This document shows positions 16,684 to 28,618 of a stretch of DNA of 64,000 nucleotides, one piece after another (the first letter of the stretch is position 1; every line of letters starts with the position of its first letter). The DNA is taken from positions 310,001-374,000 of the forward strand of contig CAVUUV010000005.1 of assembly GCA_963744905.1 (NCBI GenBank), read 5' to 3'. The notes under the pieces were generated by a model. That model was not told the origin of the DNA. It searched no databases and saw only the letters and a program-made list of their open reading frames with translations. The translations under genes and the position numbers were made by a program. The DNA comes from DATFFO01 sp963744905 (GTDB lineage Bacteria > Actinomycetota > Acidimicrobiia > Spongiisociales > ZC4RG35).

Positions 16684-17841
16684 GTGCTTCGCTTCCTGAC
16701 CGCCGGGGAGTCCCACGGCCCGGGCCTGGTCACAATCATCGAGGGCCTGCCGGCGGGACTCGCTTTCGAGGCTCCGGGCCTCGCCGCCGAACTGGCCCGG
16801 CGCCGGCTCGGCTACGGCCGCAGCCCCCGCATGGGAATCGAACAGGATCGAATCGAGATACTGGGCGGCGTGCGCCACGGCCGGACGCTGGGATCACCGG
16901 TGGCGGTGCTGATTCGCAACACGGAATACGACGAGAAGTGGGCCGAGGAGATGAGCCCGGATCCAGGCCGGCCCAAACGCCTGATGATCACCCCCCGGCC
17001 AGGGCACGCCGACCTGCCCGGGATGCTCAAGTACGACACCCATGACGCCCGCGACATCCTGGAGCGGGCCTCAGCAAGAGAGACGGCCGCCCGAACGGTG
17101 GTCGGATACCTGTCAAAGCTCCTCATCGCCGAGGTCGGGATCTCGGTATTGAGTCACGTGGTGGAGATCGGAGCGGTTCGAGCCCCCGACGATTCCCCGC
17201 TACCGACGCCCGACGACATCTCCCTGATCGATTCGTCCTCCGTTCGTTGCATGGATCCCTCGAGTACTGCCCAGATGGAAGCCGAGATCCGCAATGCCCG
17301 CGAGGGGGGCGACACCCTGGGCGGTGTCATCGAAATCCTCGCCTACGGGGTGCCGGCCGGGCTGGGAAGCCACGTCCATTGGGATCGCAAGATCGACGGT
17401 CGGCTGGCCCAGGCCCTGATGTCGGTCCAGGCGATCAAGGGCGTCGAGGTGGGTGACGGCTTCTCCCAGGCACGGGTCAAGGGGTCTCAAGCCCACGATG
17501 AGATCTTCCACGACGGAGGAGAATTCGCCCGCAGGACCACACGCGCCGGAGGGACCGAGGGGGGGATGACCATTGGCGGGATCCTCAGGGTCCGGGCTGC
17601 GATGAAACCGATTGCCACGGTGATGAAGACCCTGCAGTCGGTCGACGTCGAAACCAAGGAGCCCACCAAAGCCTTTTTCGAGCGCTCCGACACCTGCGCC
17701 GTGCCCCGAGCAGGGGTCGTGTGCGAGCAGATGGTCGCTTTCGTCCTCGCCGACGAGTGCCTGCGCAGCTTCGGGGGAGACACGCTCGATGACTTTCGAG
17801 CTGCCGCAGAGCGCTACCGAAAGAGACTGAGCGATTTCTGA
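16684..17841 (+). CDS. aroC: Chorismate synthase
   Basis: 385 residues from GTG. Converts EPSP to chorismate using reduced FMN. Family signatures: LTAGESHGPGLVTIIEGLPA at the start, RRLGYGRSPRMGIEQDRIEI, RASARETAARTVVGYLSK and GGTEGGMTIGG. No Shine-Dalgarno is apparent; the TACCAT box upstream suggests leaderless initiation. The stop overlaps aroK (TGATG-type, one base), so aroC-aroK-aroB form a unit. Confidence 0.96.
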   Translation: MLRFLTAGESHGPGLVTIIEGLPAGLAFEAPGLAAELARRRLGYGRSPRMGIEQDRIEILGGVRHGRTLGSPVAVLIRNTEYDEKWAEEMSPDPGRPKRLMITPRPGHADLPGMLKYDTHDARDILERASARETAARTVVGYLSKLLIAEVGISVLSHVVEIGAVRAPDDSPLPTPDDISLIDSSSVRCMDPSSTAQMEAEIRNAREGGDTLGGVIEILAYGVPAGLGSHVHWDRKIDGRLAQALMSVQAIKGVEVGDGFSQARVKGSQAHDEIFHDGGEFARRTTRAGGTEGGMTIGGILRVRAAMKPIATVMKTLQSVDVETKEPTKAFFERSDTCAVPRAGVVCEQMVAFVLADECLRSFGGDTLDDFRAAAERYRKRLSDF

Positions 17842-18356
17842 TGGCCACCCGGCTCTGGTTGATCGGCATGATGGGCTCGGGCAAGACCTCAGTGGGAGAA
17901 GAGGTGGCCCGCCGGCTGGGAGTCGACTTCATCGATACCGACGTCCTCATCACTTCCCTCGGCGGTAGGTCGATCCCCGACATCTGGGCCGAGGACGGTG
18001 AGGAGGAATTCCGCTCGCTCGAGAGTCAGATGGTGCAATCGGCTGCGGAACACGGCGACGCGGTGATCGCCACGGGGGGAGGGGTGGTTCTGTCCGGCGA
18101 CAACATCGACATCATGCGTTCCTCGGGTCCGGTCGTGTGGCTCAGCGCCTCTCCGCAGACCATGGCCAAGCGGGTCGGCCGGGTCGGGGGGCGCCCGCTG
18201 CTGCCCGACGAGGACGACCCCGAGGCGACGCTGAGCAGGATCCTCGTGGAACGAGAAGCGGCCTACCGGTCGGCGGCGGACCACATCGTGACCACCGACG
18301 GGCGGCCCATCGCCGAGATCGCCCAGGAGGTGGTTGACGTTTGCCTCGATTCCTGA
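17841..18356 (+). CDS. aroK: Shikimate kinase
   Basis: 171 residues. P-loop GMMGSGKTSVGEE, the shikimate-binding FIDTDVLI (DxD) and GGGVVLSGDN motif are all present, with a lid Arg in GRPLLPDEDD. Phosphorylates shikimate at the 3-hydroxyl with ATP. Starts at the last base of the aroC stop and overlaps aroB by 16 bases. Confidence 0.95.
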   Translation: MATRLWLIGMMGSGKTSVGEEVARRLGVDFIDTDVLITSLGGRSIPDIWAEDGEEEFRSLESQMVQSAAEHGDAVIATGGGVVLSGDNIDIMRSSGPVVWLSASPQTMAKRVGRVGGRPLLPDEDDPEATLSRILVEREAAYRSAADHIVTTDGRPIAEIAQEVVDVCLDS

Positions 18357-19369
18357 TACCCGGCCAGACCGAGATCCTGGTGGGAAAGGGACTGCCCCGT
18401 AATCTCCTCCCCGCCAACGAAACGCGTAGCCGGGTGGCGGTCCTCACCCAGCCCAGCGTGGCAGAACGAGCCCAGACGGTGGCGGAGACGATCTCCAAAC
18501 GGGGAGTGGATCACGTCGTGGTGGTGGAGCTCGCCGATGGAGAGGCAGCCAAGAGCCTCCAGGCGGTCGAGCGCATCTACGAGACCCTGGCGGAGATGAA
18601 GTTGGGACGGAACGACACCATCGTCACGGTCGGTGGGGGGGCCGCCAGCGATGCCGGGGGCTTCGTGGCCGGCACCTGGCTGCGCGGGGTGGAGGTGGTC
18701 CACTTACCCACGACCTTGCTGGCGGCGATAGATGCCGCCATCGGCGGCAAGACGGCGGTGAACCTGGCCGGCAAGAACCTGGTGGGGGTGTTCTGGCAGC
18801 CCACGCGGGTCGTGATCGACCTCGGCTTCTTGGGCGACATCCCCCAGGCACTGAAGAGGAACGGAGCGGCGGAGGCCATAAAGGCCGGTTTCCTGGCGGC
18901 TCCGGAGATAATCGAGACCTACCGTCGAAGGGGAATCGATGCCCCACTCGATCGAATCGTCCCCGCCGCGGTGCGGGTCAAGGTCGAGATCGTCACCGAG
19001 GACCTGACCGAGCGAGGACGGCGGGCCCTGTTGAACCTCGGCCACACCATCGGGCACACGGTCGAATATGGAGGGGGAATCTCCCATGGCGAGGCCGTGT
19101 CGGTGGGTCTCGTGGCCGAGGCAGCCATCGCCGAGAGGCGACTCGGTTTCACAGGCTATGACCTGATGAGAGAGGTCCTGGAGAAAGTGGGTCTCCCCAC
19201 CCGAGCACCCGCAGTGGACCGGGCAGATGTGATGAGCCTCATCGAGCTGGACAAGAAACACGACGTCACCGGAGTGCGGATGGTCCTGCTCAGCGCGGAA
19301 GGGTGGCCGGAAGTTCACACCGTTACCAGCGAAGATCTCGAATACGGCCTGGGGATCATCGGCCTCTGA
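18341..19369 (+). CDS. aroB: 3-dehydroquinate synthase
   Basis: 342 residues from TTG 18341, inside aroK. Makes 3-dehydroquinate from DAHP with NAD and a metal. Motifs: VGGGAASDAGGFVAG for NAD, HLPTTLLAAIDAAIGGKTA, NLAGKNLVGVFWQP, and the metal-binding His residues in NLGHTIGHTVE and SHGEAV. It is the second step of the shikimate pathway. The third-step gene (aroD/aroQ), often next to aroB in actinobacteria, is absent here. Confidence 0.95.
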   Translation: MPRFLIPGQTEILVGKGLPRNLLPANETRSRVAVLTQPSVAERAQTVAETISKRGVDHVVVVELADGEAAKSLQAVERIYETLAEMKLGRNDTIVTVGGGAASDAGGFVAGTWLRGVEVVHLPTTLLAAIDAAIGGKTAVNLAGKNLVGVFWQPTRVVIDLGFLGDIPQALKRNGAAEAIKAGFLAAPEIIETYRRRGIDAPLDRIVPAAVRVKVEIVTEDLTERGRRALLNLGHTIGHTVEYGGGISHGEAVSVGLVAEAAIAERRLGFTGYDLMREVLEKVGLPTRAPAVDRADVMSLIELDKKHDVTGVRMVLLSAEGWPEVHTVTSEDLEYGLGIIGL

Positions 19370-19452
19370 GCCCGGATTCTCTGGTGCAGCCGGCCCCGGC
19401 AGGTTCTTGGGGGGAGGTCCGTCCCCTTCTCGCAGGACCTATCCTCTCCCAG

Positions 19453-20010
19453 ATGATCTCCACCAACGACGTCCGACCTGGTATGGCTCTGGACCTGGAC
19501 GGCTCTCTGTTCACGATCGTCGAGTACCAGCACGTCAAACCGGGCAAGGGCAAGGCCTTCGTGAGGATGAAGCTCAAGAACGTGGAGACGGGCCAGGTCC
19601 TGGATCGGACCTTCCGGGCCGATGAGGACGTACCCCAGGCCTTCATCGAACGACGCGACCATCAGTTTCTGTACCACGACGACCTCGGCTATCACTTCAT
19701 GAACCTCGACGACTACTCACAGCTGGCGCTGACCACCGAGGACGTGGGCGACGCAGCGAGTTACCTGACCGATGGTTCGACGGTGACGCTGACCATGTAC
19801 CAGGGAACCCCGATCGGAGTAGACCTTCCCGCCGCCGTAGAGCTCGATGTGACCTATGCCGAGCCCGGTGTCAGGGGTGACACCCGTACCGGAGCCACCA
19901 AGCCGATCACCCTGGAAACCGGCCTGGTGGTCCAGGCTCCGCTGTTCGTGGAACAGGGTGATCGGATCAAGGTCGACACCCGTACGGGCGAGTACCTGAC
20001 CCGCGTGTGA
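19453..20010 (+). CDS. efp: Elongation factor P
   Basis: 185 residues from ATG 19453. Three beta-barrel domains: KOW-like N-terminal, OB central and C-terminal. The loop VKPGKGKAFVR carries Lys32 at the tip, the position that is modified in some bacteria to rescue ribosomes stalled on polyproline. A frame extending up to 19303 is non-coding upstream sequence; ISTNDVRPGMAL is the normal N-terminus. The stop overlaps the nusB GTG (GTGA). Confidence 0.95.
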   Translation: MISTNDVRPGMALDLDGSLFTIVEYQHVKPGKGKAFVRMKLKNVETGQVLDRTFRADEDVPQAFIERRDHQFLYHDDLGYHFMNLDDYSQLALTTEDVGDAASYLTDGSTVTLTMYQGTPIGVDLPAAVELDVTYAEPGVRGDTRTGATKPITLETGLVVQAPLFVEQGDRIKVDTRTGEYLTRV

Positions 20011-20378
20011 CCATCACCGAACCCCGGGATCTGGCCCTCCAGGCTCTGTACCAGTATGACCGGACGGGCCGCGACGGTACGTCCCATGTCCTACCCCCCA
20101 AGGCGAGGCGGCTGGTGGAAGGCGTCCTGGCACATACCGAGGAGCTAGACGAGGAGATCGGCCGGGCCAGCGACCACTGGAGCATCGACCGGATGCCGGT
20201 GATCGACAGGGCCATTCTCCGGCTGGGGCTGTACGAGCTCCGTTTCGAGCCCGACACCCCCGTGGCAGTCGTCTTGGACGAGGCGGTGCGGCTGGCCAAG
20301 ACCTACTCCACCCAACGCTCGGGGGCGTTCGTCAACGGGGTCTTGGCGGCCCTGGCCGAGCCTGGTGGTGAACCATGA
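20007..20378 (+). CDS. nusB: Transcription antitermination factor NusB
   Basis: 123 residues, slightly short for the family but complete: REPRDLALQALYQYD-type N-terminus (here EPRDLALQALYQYD), WSIDRMPVIDRAILRLGLYE with the conserved DR.iLR motif, and LAKTYSTQRSGAFVNGVLAA at the end. An all-helical RNA-binding protein that pairs with NusE on boxA of rRNA transcripts. It starts in a GTGA overlap with efp. The pyrR promoter follows directly. Confidence 0.92.
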   Translation: MTITEPRDLALQALYQYDRTGRDGTSHVLPPKARRLVEGVLAHTEELDEEIGRASDHWSIDRMPVIDRAILRLGLYELRFEPDTPVAVVLDEAVRLAKTYSTQRSGAFVNGVLAALAEPGGEP

Positions 20379-20394
20379 ACCCTTTCGGGCCTGG

Positions 20395-20453
20395 TAGGAT
20401 CCGGGCCCGACAGCCTTTAACCCGGCCCCGTGAGGTCGAGAAGGAGCGTTTTG
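20395..20453 (+). promoter_or_regulatory. pyr operon promoter and PyrR-binding leader with occluded ribosome site
   Basis: A TAGGAT -10 box (20395-20400) is followed by a leader of about 45 bases. Bases 20424-20437 (GGCC-CCGTGA-GGTC) form a short stem with a CCGTGA hexaloop, matching the known PyrR RNA-binding consensus with its CNGNGA loop. Upstream CCTT (20413-20416) can pair with AAGG of the Shine-Dalgarno AAGGAG (20441-20446), five bases before the TTG start of pyrR. UMP-bound PyrR would thus stabilise a stem hiding the ribosome site. This matches the translational-repression model described for mycobacterial pyrR. Confidence 0.8.
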
Positions 20454-20996
20454 ACGGCCACCACACAGGTGTTGACCCGCGATGACCTGAGGCGGGCGAT
20501 CCATCGCATAGCCCACGAGATCGTGGAGCGGCATCACGGGGCGAGCGACGTAGTCCTGGTCGGCATCCACACCCGGGGAGTCCCGCTGGCGCTCTCGATC
20601 GCCCAGGCCATCCAGGAGTTCGAAGGGATCGAGGTACCCGTGGGCGAGCTCGACATCGGCCTGTACCGCGACGACCTCGGCCGGCGTCACGCCACCCGCC
20701 TGGGCCGGACCTCGATCCCAATCGACATCTCGGGCCGACCCGTCGTCCTCGTCGACGACGTCCTCTTCACCGGCCGCACCATCCGGGCCGCCCTCGATGC
20801 ACTGTCCGACCTGGGACGGGCCTCGTTCATCCAACTGGCGGTGCTCGTCGACCGTGGTCATCGCCAGCTGCCGATCCGCCCCGACTACGTGGGCAAGAAC
20901 CTCCCTACCAGCCCGGAAGAACGGGTGTGGGTGCGGATCGCCGACATCGACGGCGAGTCCGGTGTCTGGCTCGGCGACGAGGAGGCGGAGTCCTGA
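20451..20996 (+). CDS. pyrR: Pyrimidine operon regulator PyrR / uracil phosphoribosyltransferase
   Basis: 181 residues from TTG 20451, chosen because AAGGAG lies 4 bases upstream and MTATTQVLTRDDLRRAI is the normal N-terminus; an upstream GTG at 20430 is inside the RNA leader. PRPP-binding motif VVLVDDVLFTGRTIRAA is intact. PyrR binds pyr mRNA when UMP is high and may also make UMP from uracil and PRPP, which would let uracil be salvaged. First gene of a seven-gene operon. Confidence 0.94.
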   Translation: MTATTQVLTRDDLRRAIHRIAHEIVERHHGASDVVLVGIHTRGVPLALSIAQAIQEFEGIEVPVGELDIGLYRDDLGRRHATRLGRTSIPIDISGRPVVLVDDVLFTGRTIRAALDALSDLGRASFIQLAVLVDRGHRQLPIRPDYVGKNLPTSPEERVWVRIADIDGESGVWLGDEEAES

Positions 20997-21913
20997 AGCA
21001 CCTACTCACCACCGAAGGCCTGACCCGTCCCGAGATCGAGGATCTGTTGGATCTGGCCGACCAGTTCCTGGAGGTCCTGGCGAGAGAGATTCCGAAGGTA
21101 CCTACCTTGCGTGGTGCGACGGTGGCCACCCTGTTCTTCGAGCCATCAACCCGGACCCGGCTCTCCTTCGAAAGGGCTGCCCGGGCGCTGTCGGCCGACG
21201 TGCTCAGCTTCAACCCGGGCACGTCTTCGGTCACGAAGGGTGAGAGTCTCAAGGACACCGCCCTCACCTTGCGGGCGATGGGTGCCGACCTGATGGTGGT
21301 GAGGCACGGGGCTACGGGCGCCGCTCATCGGGTGGCGCAGTGGGTCGACGTTCCCGTGGTCAACGCTGGAGACGGCGCTCATCAGCACCCCACCCAGGCT
21401 CTGCTCGACTCTCTCACGTTGAGAAGGCATTTCGGCAAGCTCGACGGGCTCCGCATCGGCATCGTCGGCGACATCCGGCACTCGAGGGTGGCCCGGTCCA
21501 ATCTGTGGGCCTTCTCCACGCTCGGGGCCCGCGTGACCCTGGTGGCGCCTCCCACCCTTCTGCCCCTCGACACAACCGACTGGCCCTGCGAGACGGCGAC
21601 GGAGCTGGACCCGGTCCTGTCCGTCCTCGATGTGGTCTACCTGCTACGCATCCAGCAGGAGCGGGGGGGCGGCACCGGGTTCACCTCCCTGCCCGAGTAC
21701 GTGCGTCGCTTCGGAATGGACGGGCGCCGGTTCGAGATGCTGCCGCCGGAAGCGGTGATCATGCACCCGGGTCCCATGAATCGGGGCGTGGAGATCGCTC
21801 CGCACGTCGCCGACCATCCCCGGACCCTGATCCTGGAACAGGTTCACAACGGGGTGGCGACGCGGATGGCGGTCCTGTTCCGCCTCCTCGGAGCACCGCG
21901 AGGACAGGCATGA
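20993..21913 (+). CDS. pyrB: Aspartate carbamoyltransferase catalytic chain; probable CTG start
   Basis: 306 residues if started at CTG 20993, which overlaps the pyrR stop as CTGA and yields MKHLLTTEGLTRPEIEDLL, the normal N-terminus. The only ordinary start in frame (GTG 20927) would add 22 basic residues encoded inside pyrR (GADRRHRRRVRCLARR) and is unlikely. GAGGAGGCGGAG lies just upstream. Motifs: FFEPSTRTRLSFE for carbamoyl phosphate, HQHPTQALLD and MHPGPMNRG. Commits aspartate to pyrimidine synthesis. No pyrI regulatory chain is present. Confidence 0.92.
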   Translation: MKHLLTTEGLTRPEIEDLLDLADQFLEVLAREIPKVPTLRGATVATLFFEPSTRTRLSFERAARALSADVLSFNPGTSSVTKGESLKDTALTLRAMGADLMVVRHGATGAAHRVAQWVDVPVVNAGDGAHQHPTQALLDSLTLRRHFGKLDGLRIGIVGDIRHSRVARSNLWAFSTLGARVTLVAPPTLLPLDTTDWPCETATELDPVLSVLDVVYLLRIQQERGGGTGFTSLPEYVRRFGMDGRRFEMLPPEAVIMHPGPMNRGVEIAPHVADHPRTLILEQVHNGVATRMAVLFRLLGAPRGQA

Positions 21914-23178
21914 TCATTGTCAGCAACGGCTCGGTCTTCACCGAAGAGGGGATCCGGACCTGTGACGTGACGGTGAGTGACGGGACGATCACCGCTCTCG
22001 GTGACGTGGAAGCCCCGGCCGACGCCACGGTCATAGACGCGTCTGGGTGCTGGGTGGGTCCCGGGCTGGTCGATCTCCATGCTCATCTCCGTGAGCCGGG
22101 CCAGGAATGGAAAGAGGACATCGAAACCGGGAGCAGAGCTGCAGCCGCGGGCGGGTTCACGGCCGTGGTCGCCATGCCCAACACCATTCCGGCTATCGAT
22201 GCCGGACACCGGGCCGGGTTCGTCTCCGACCGTGGCAGGCAGGCCGGACACTGCCTGGTCGCACCGGCCGGCGCCATCACGATCGAACGAGAGGGGCGGG
22301 AGCTGGCTCACCTGGACGAGCTCTGGGAGGCCGGGGTGAGGATTTTCACCGACGACGGCACCACCGTGGCCGACGCCGGGTTGCTGCGCAGGGCAATGGA
22401 GTACCTGGCCGGAAGGGACTGTGTCATCGCCCAGCATGCTGAAGACCCCGGCCTGTCCGCCGGAGGGCACATGCACGAGGGGTCGGTCTCGTCCCGACTC
22501 GGTATGGCCGGTTTGGCAGCCCTGGCCGAGGAGACCATCGTGGCACGCGACCTCGCCCTGGTCAGGCTGACCGGTGCCGGCTACCACGTCCAGCACGTCT
22601 CCACGGCCGGAACCGTGGCTCTGGTCCGTGGAGCCAGGAACGAGGGACTGCCGGTAACGGCCGAGGTGACACCCCATCACCTCACGTTCGATCACAGCGA
22701 GGTCGAGAGCATGGACCCCAACTTCAAGATGTACCCACCGCTGAGAACTTCCACCGACGTGCTCGAGTTGCGCCGGGCGCTGGTCGACGGGACCATCGAT
22801 GCCGTGGCCACCGATCACGCTCCCCACACGGACTCCGAACAGGAGGTCCCCTTCGAGGAGGCACCCCGGGGCGTGATCGGGCTGGAGACGGCGGCCTCCG
22901 CCACCCTGACCGCAGCCTCCCTGGACCAGCGGACATTCTTCGAGCGGATGTCGGTCAGCCCGGCCCGCATCGCCAGACTCGAGCGGCACGGCTCACCCGT
23001 CAGCGTGGGCGGCCCCGCCAACCTGGTGGTGATCGACCCCGACGCCGGATGGACTCCCCGTCGATTCCTGTCCCGCTCACAGAACAGCCCCTTCCTCGGC
23101 CGTCCGCTCAAGGGTCGGGTGCTGGCGACCGTTTTCGAGGGGAACCTGACCCATCTGGCCCTCCGGGAGACCTCATGA
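21910..23178 (+). CDS. pyrC: Dihydroorotase
   Basis: 422 residues from ATG 21910 in an ATGA overlap with pyrB. Type I dihydroorotase of the amidohydrolase superfamily: metal-binding DLHAHLREPGQE, AMPNTIPAID, further His in IAQHAED and HVQHVSTAG, and the catalytic Asp in VATDHAPHT. Closes carbamoyl-aspartate to dihydroorotate. A frame extending back to 21340 is non-coding in the pyrB region. Overlaps carA by 4 bases. Confidence 0.95.
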   Translation: MIIVSNGSVFTEEGIRTCDVTVSDGTITALGDVEAPADATVIDASGCWVGPGLVDLHAHLREPGQEWKEDIETGSRAAAAGGFTAVVAMPNTIPAIDAGHRAGFVSDRGRQAGHCLVAPAGAITIEREGRELAHLDELWEAGVRIFTDDGTTVADAGLLRRAMEYLAGRDCVIAQHAEDPGLSAGGHMHEGSVSSRLGMAGLAALAEETIVARDLALVRLTGAGYHVQHVSTAGTVALVRGARNEGLPVTAEVTPHHLTFDHSEVESMDPNFKMYPPLRTSTDVLELRRALVDGTIDAVATDHAPHTDSEQEVPFEEAPRGVIGLETAASATLTAASLDQRTFFERMSVSPARIARLERHGSPVSVGGPANLVVIDPDAGWTPRRFLSRSQNSPFLGRPLKGRVLATVFEGNLTHLALRETS

Positions 23179-24326
23179 CTGCCGGCTTGCTGGTCACGGC
23201 GGACGGGGAGGCGTTCCGGGGCCGCTCGGTCGGGGCGGATGGGATCACCACCGGCGAAGCAGTCTTCAATACCTCGATGACCGGTTATCAGGAGATCCTG
23301 ACCGACCCCTCCTATGCAGGCCAGGTCGTGGTCATGACAGCGCCCCATCAGGGCAATTACGGCGTCACCCGCGCCGATGCCCAGCGCCAGCGGCCGGCCG
23401 CGGCCGGGTTCGTGATGCGGTCGATGGCACGGCGTCATTCCAACTGGAGAGCCGAGGGATCCCTGGCCGCTTACCTCGTCGATCAGGGTGTCGTGGCTCT
23501 GAGCGACGTCGACACCCGTCGCCTCACCCGCCATCTGCGTGATCGGGGAGCGATGCCGGTAGCGGTCGGATCCGGCGTCGACCACCAGGAGCTCGTCGAG
23601 GCCGCCTCGAGCGCCCCGTCCATGGTCGGCCAGGACCTGGCCACGGCGGTGGCCACCACACAGCCTTATCACGTCCCGGCATCTGGAGACCGGATCGGCT
23701 CGGTGGTGGCGGTGGACCTGGGCATGAAGGCCGACATCTCCTACCAACTCGCCCACCGCGGACTCGACGTGACCGTGGTTCCCCCCTCCACCCCGGCAGC
23801 TGAGATCCTCGATCGCCGCCCCGACGGCGTCTTCATATCCAACGGGCCCGGAGACCCCGAGCCCCTGGAGGGCCCGGCCAACACCCTCAAGGGACTCCTG
23901 GGCGAGGTGCCCCTGTTCGGTATCTGCCTGGGCCATCAGGTGCTGGGTCTTGCTCTTGGAGCCACCACTTTCAAGCTCCCCTTCGGGCACCACGGGGGAA
24001 ATCATCCCGTCAGGCACATGACCGACGGGAGGGTCGAGATAACTGCCCAGAACCATGGCTTCGCCGTGGACCTGTGGTCCCTGACCGATGCCGCCCAACC
24101 CGCCCGGACCGGCCTCGTCGGCTCCGACTTGCTCCCTGAGCGGGTCGAAACCGATTTCGGGACCGTTCGCCCGACCCATCAGAATCTGAACGACGGCACC
24201 CTGGAAGGCCTCAGGTGTCTCGATGTCCCCGCCTTCTCCGTCCAGTACCACCCGGAAGCCGCCCCGGGACCCCATGACGCCGTCTACCTGTTTGACGATT
24301 TCCTCGAACTGATGGGGCTGTCTTGA
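23175..24326 (+). CDS. carA: Carbamoyl-phosphate synthase small (glutaminase) subunit
   Basis: 383 residues from ATG 23175 (ATGA overlap). The N-terminal CPSase_sm domain contains NTSMTGYQEILTDPSY; the C-terminal class I glutamine amidotransferase has the nucleophile in LFGICLGHQVLGLALG and the His-Glu pair in QYHPEAAPGPHD. It supplies ammonia to CarB. The stop codon lies in the first unit of a 39-base tandem repeat (see 24322-24438), which separates it from carB by 120 bases. Confidence 0.96.
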   Translation: MTAGLLVTADGEAFRGRSVGADGITTGEAVFNTSMTGYQEILTDPSYAGQVVVMTAPHQGNYGVTRADAQRQRPAAAGFVMRSMARRHSNWRAEGSLAAYLVDQGVVALSDVDTRRLTRHLRDRGAMPVAVGSGVDHQELVEAASSAPSMVGQDLATAVATTQPYHVPASGDRIGSVVAVDLGMKADISYQLAHRGLDVTVVPPSTPAAEILDRRPDGVFISNGPGDPEPLEGPANTLKGLLGEVPLFGICLGHQVLGLALGATTFKLPFGHHGGNHPVRHMTDGRVEITAQNHGFAVDLWSLTDAAQPARTGLVGSDLLPERVETDFGTVRPTHQNLNDGTLEGLRCLDVPAFSVQYHPEAAPGPHDAVYLFDDFLELMGLS

Positions 24327-24438
24327 ACACCGCACCGCCCGGCCCCGCCCACCACCCGACCTTGATTACCGCGCCGCCCGGCCCCGCCCACCACCCGGTC
24401 TTGACTACCGCGCCGCCCGGCCCCGCCCACCACCCGGT
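24322..24438 (+). repeat. 39-base tandem repeat, three copies, between carA and carB
   Basis: Units 24322-24360, 24361-24399 and 24400-24438 each start CTTGA and contain CCGCCCGGCCCCGCCCACC; units 2 and 3 differ at one base. The first unit includes the carA stop codon. Because 39 is a multiple of three, every unit repeats an in-frame TGA in the carA frame. No start codon or clear hairpin is seen inside. Confidence 0.92.
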
Positions 24439-24446
24439 GTCCGTTC

Positions 24447-27700
<3,254 letters not shown>

Positions 27701-27704
<4 letters not shown>

Positions 27705-28618
27705 CCCTCGACCTCTCGGTCAACCTGGGACCGCTCCAACTGAAGACCCCTCTGGTGGCGGCCTCGGGGACGGTGGGCTCGGTGTGGGAGTTCGATCGGG
27801 TGTTACACGCCGGCGACTACGGAGCGATGATCGCCAAGTCGGTTTCGGAGGAGCCCTGGTCGGGGCGCCCGGCTCCGCGTCTCGCCCCGGCCGGACTGGG
27901 AATGCTGAACGGGATCGGGATCCAAAACCCCGGCATGGAGGGCTGGGCACGGGATACGGCGCCAAGACTGCGGACGGTCGGCTCGCCCGTGTGGGGATCG
28001 GCGGTGGGACGCTCCCCCGAAGAGTTCGGCCGGGTGGCGTCGGGCCTGGAGGACACGGGTGCGGTCCGGGCCATCGAGGTGAATCTCTCCTGCCCCAACC
28101 TGGAGGATGGGCGCATGTTCGCCCTCGATCCGCAACGCTCGGCGGCCGTGGTCTCCACGGTCCGGGAGGCCACCACCCTGCCGATCGGCGCCAAGCTCTC
28201 ACCCGACGCCGGCAACATCGTGACCGTGGCCGGCGCATGCCACGAAGCCGGGGCGGACTGGGTAACGCTCACCAACACGATCTCGGGATTCGGCCTCGAC
28301 ATCGAGCGACGTCGCCCCCTGCTGTCGGGCGGGGTAGGGGGCTATTCGGGCCCGCCTCTCAAGCCCATCGCCCTGCGATGCGTCACCGAGGTGGCAGCGG
28401 CTCATCCCCGACTTCCCATCCTCGGCTGCGGAGGGGTGATGCGAGGAGAAGACGTGATCGAGTATCTGATGGCCGGGGCCTCGGCCGTCTCTTTGGGCAC
28501 GGTCCACTTCGCCGAGCCCCGCGCAGCCCGGCGCATCCTGGGCGAACTCGCGAGGTGGTGCGCCCGCCACGACGTCGAGCGGCTGGCCGACCTCACCGCC
28601 ACCGTGGAGTGGCAGTGA
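27701..28618 (+). CDS. pyrD: Dihydroorotate dehydrogenase, class 1 (1B-like catalytic subunit)
   Basis: 305 residues from ATG 27701 (ATGA overlap with carB). FMN-dependent TIM barrel. VNLSCPNLEDGRM has Cys at the catalytic base position, as in class 1 enzymes (class 2 uses Ser); AKLSPDAGNIV and TNTISGFGLDIE are also class 1B-like, as is GYSGPPLKPIALR. Soluble, with no membrane-binding N-terminus. Class 1B enzymes normally need the PyrK Fe-S/FAD subunit, usually encoded just before pyrD; no pyrK is here, so the partner is elsewhere or different. Confidence 0.92.

Noticed and set aside
27784..28614. Long upstream extension of the pyrF frame inside pyrD
   Set aside because: Arg/Gly/Pro-rich shadow of pyrD; pyrF homology starts at the GTGA overlap at 28615.
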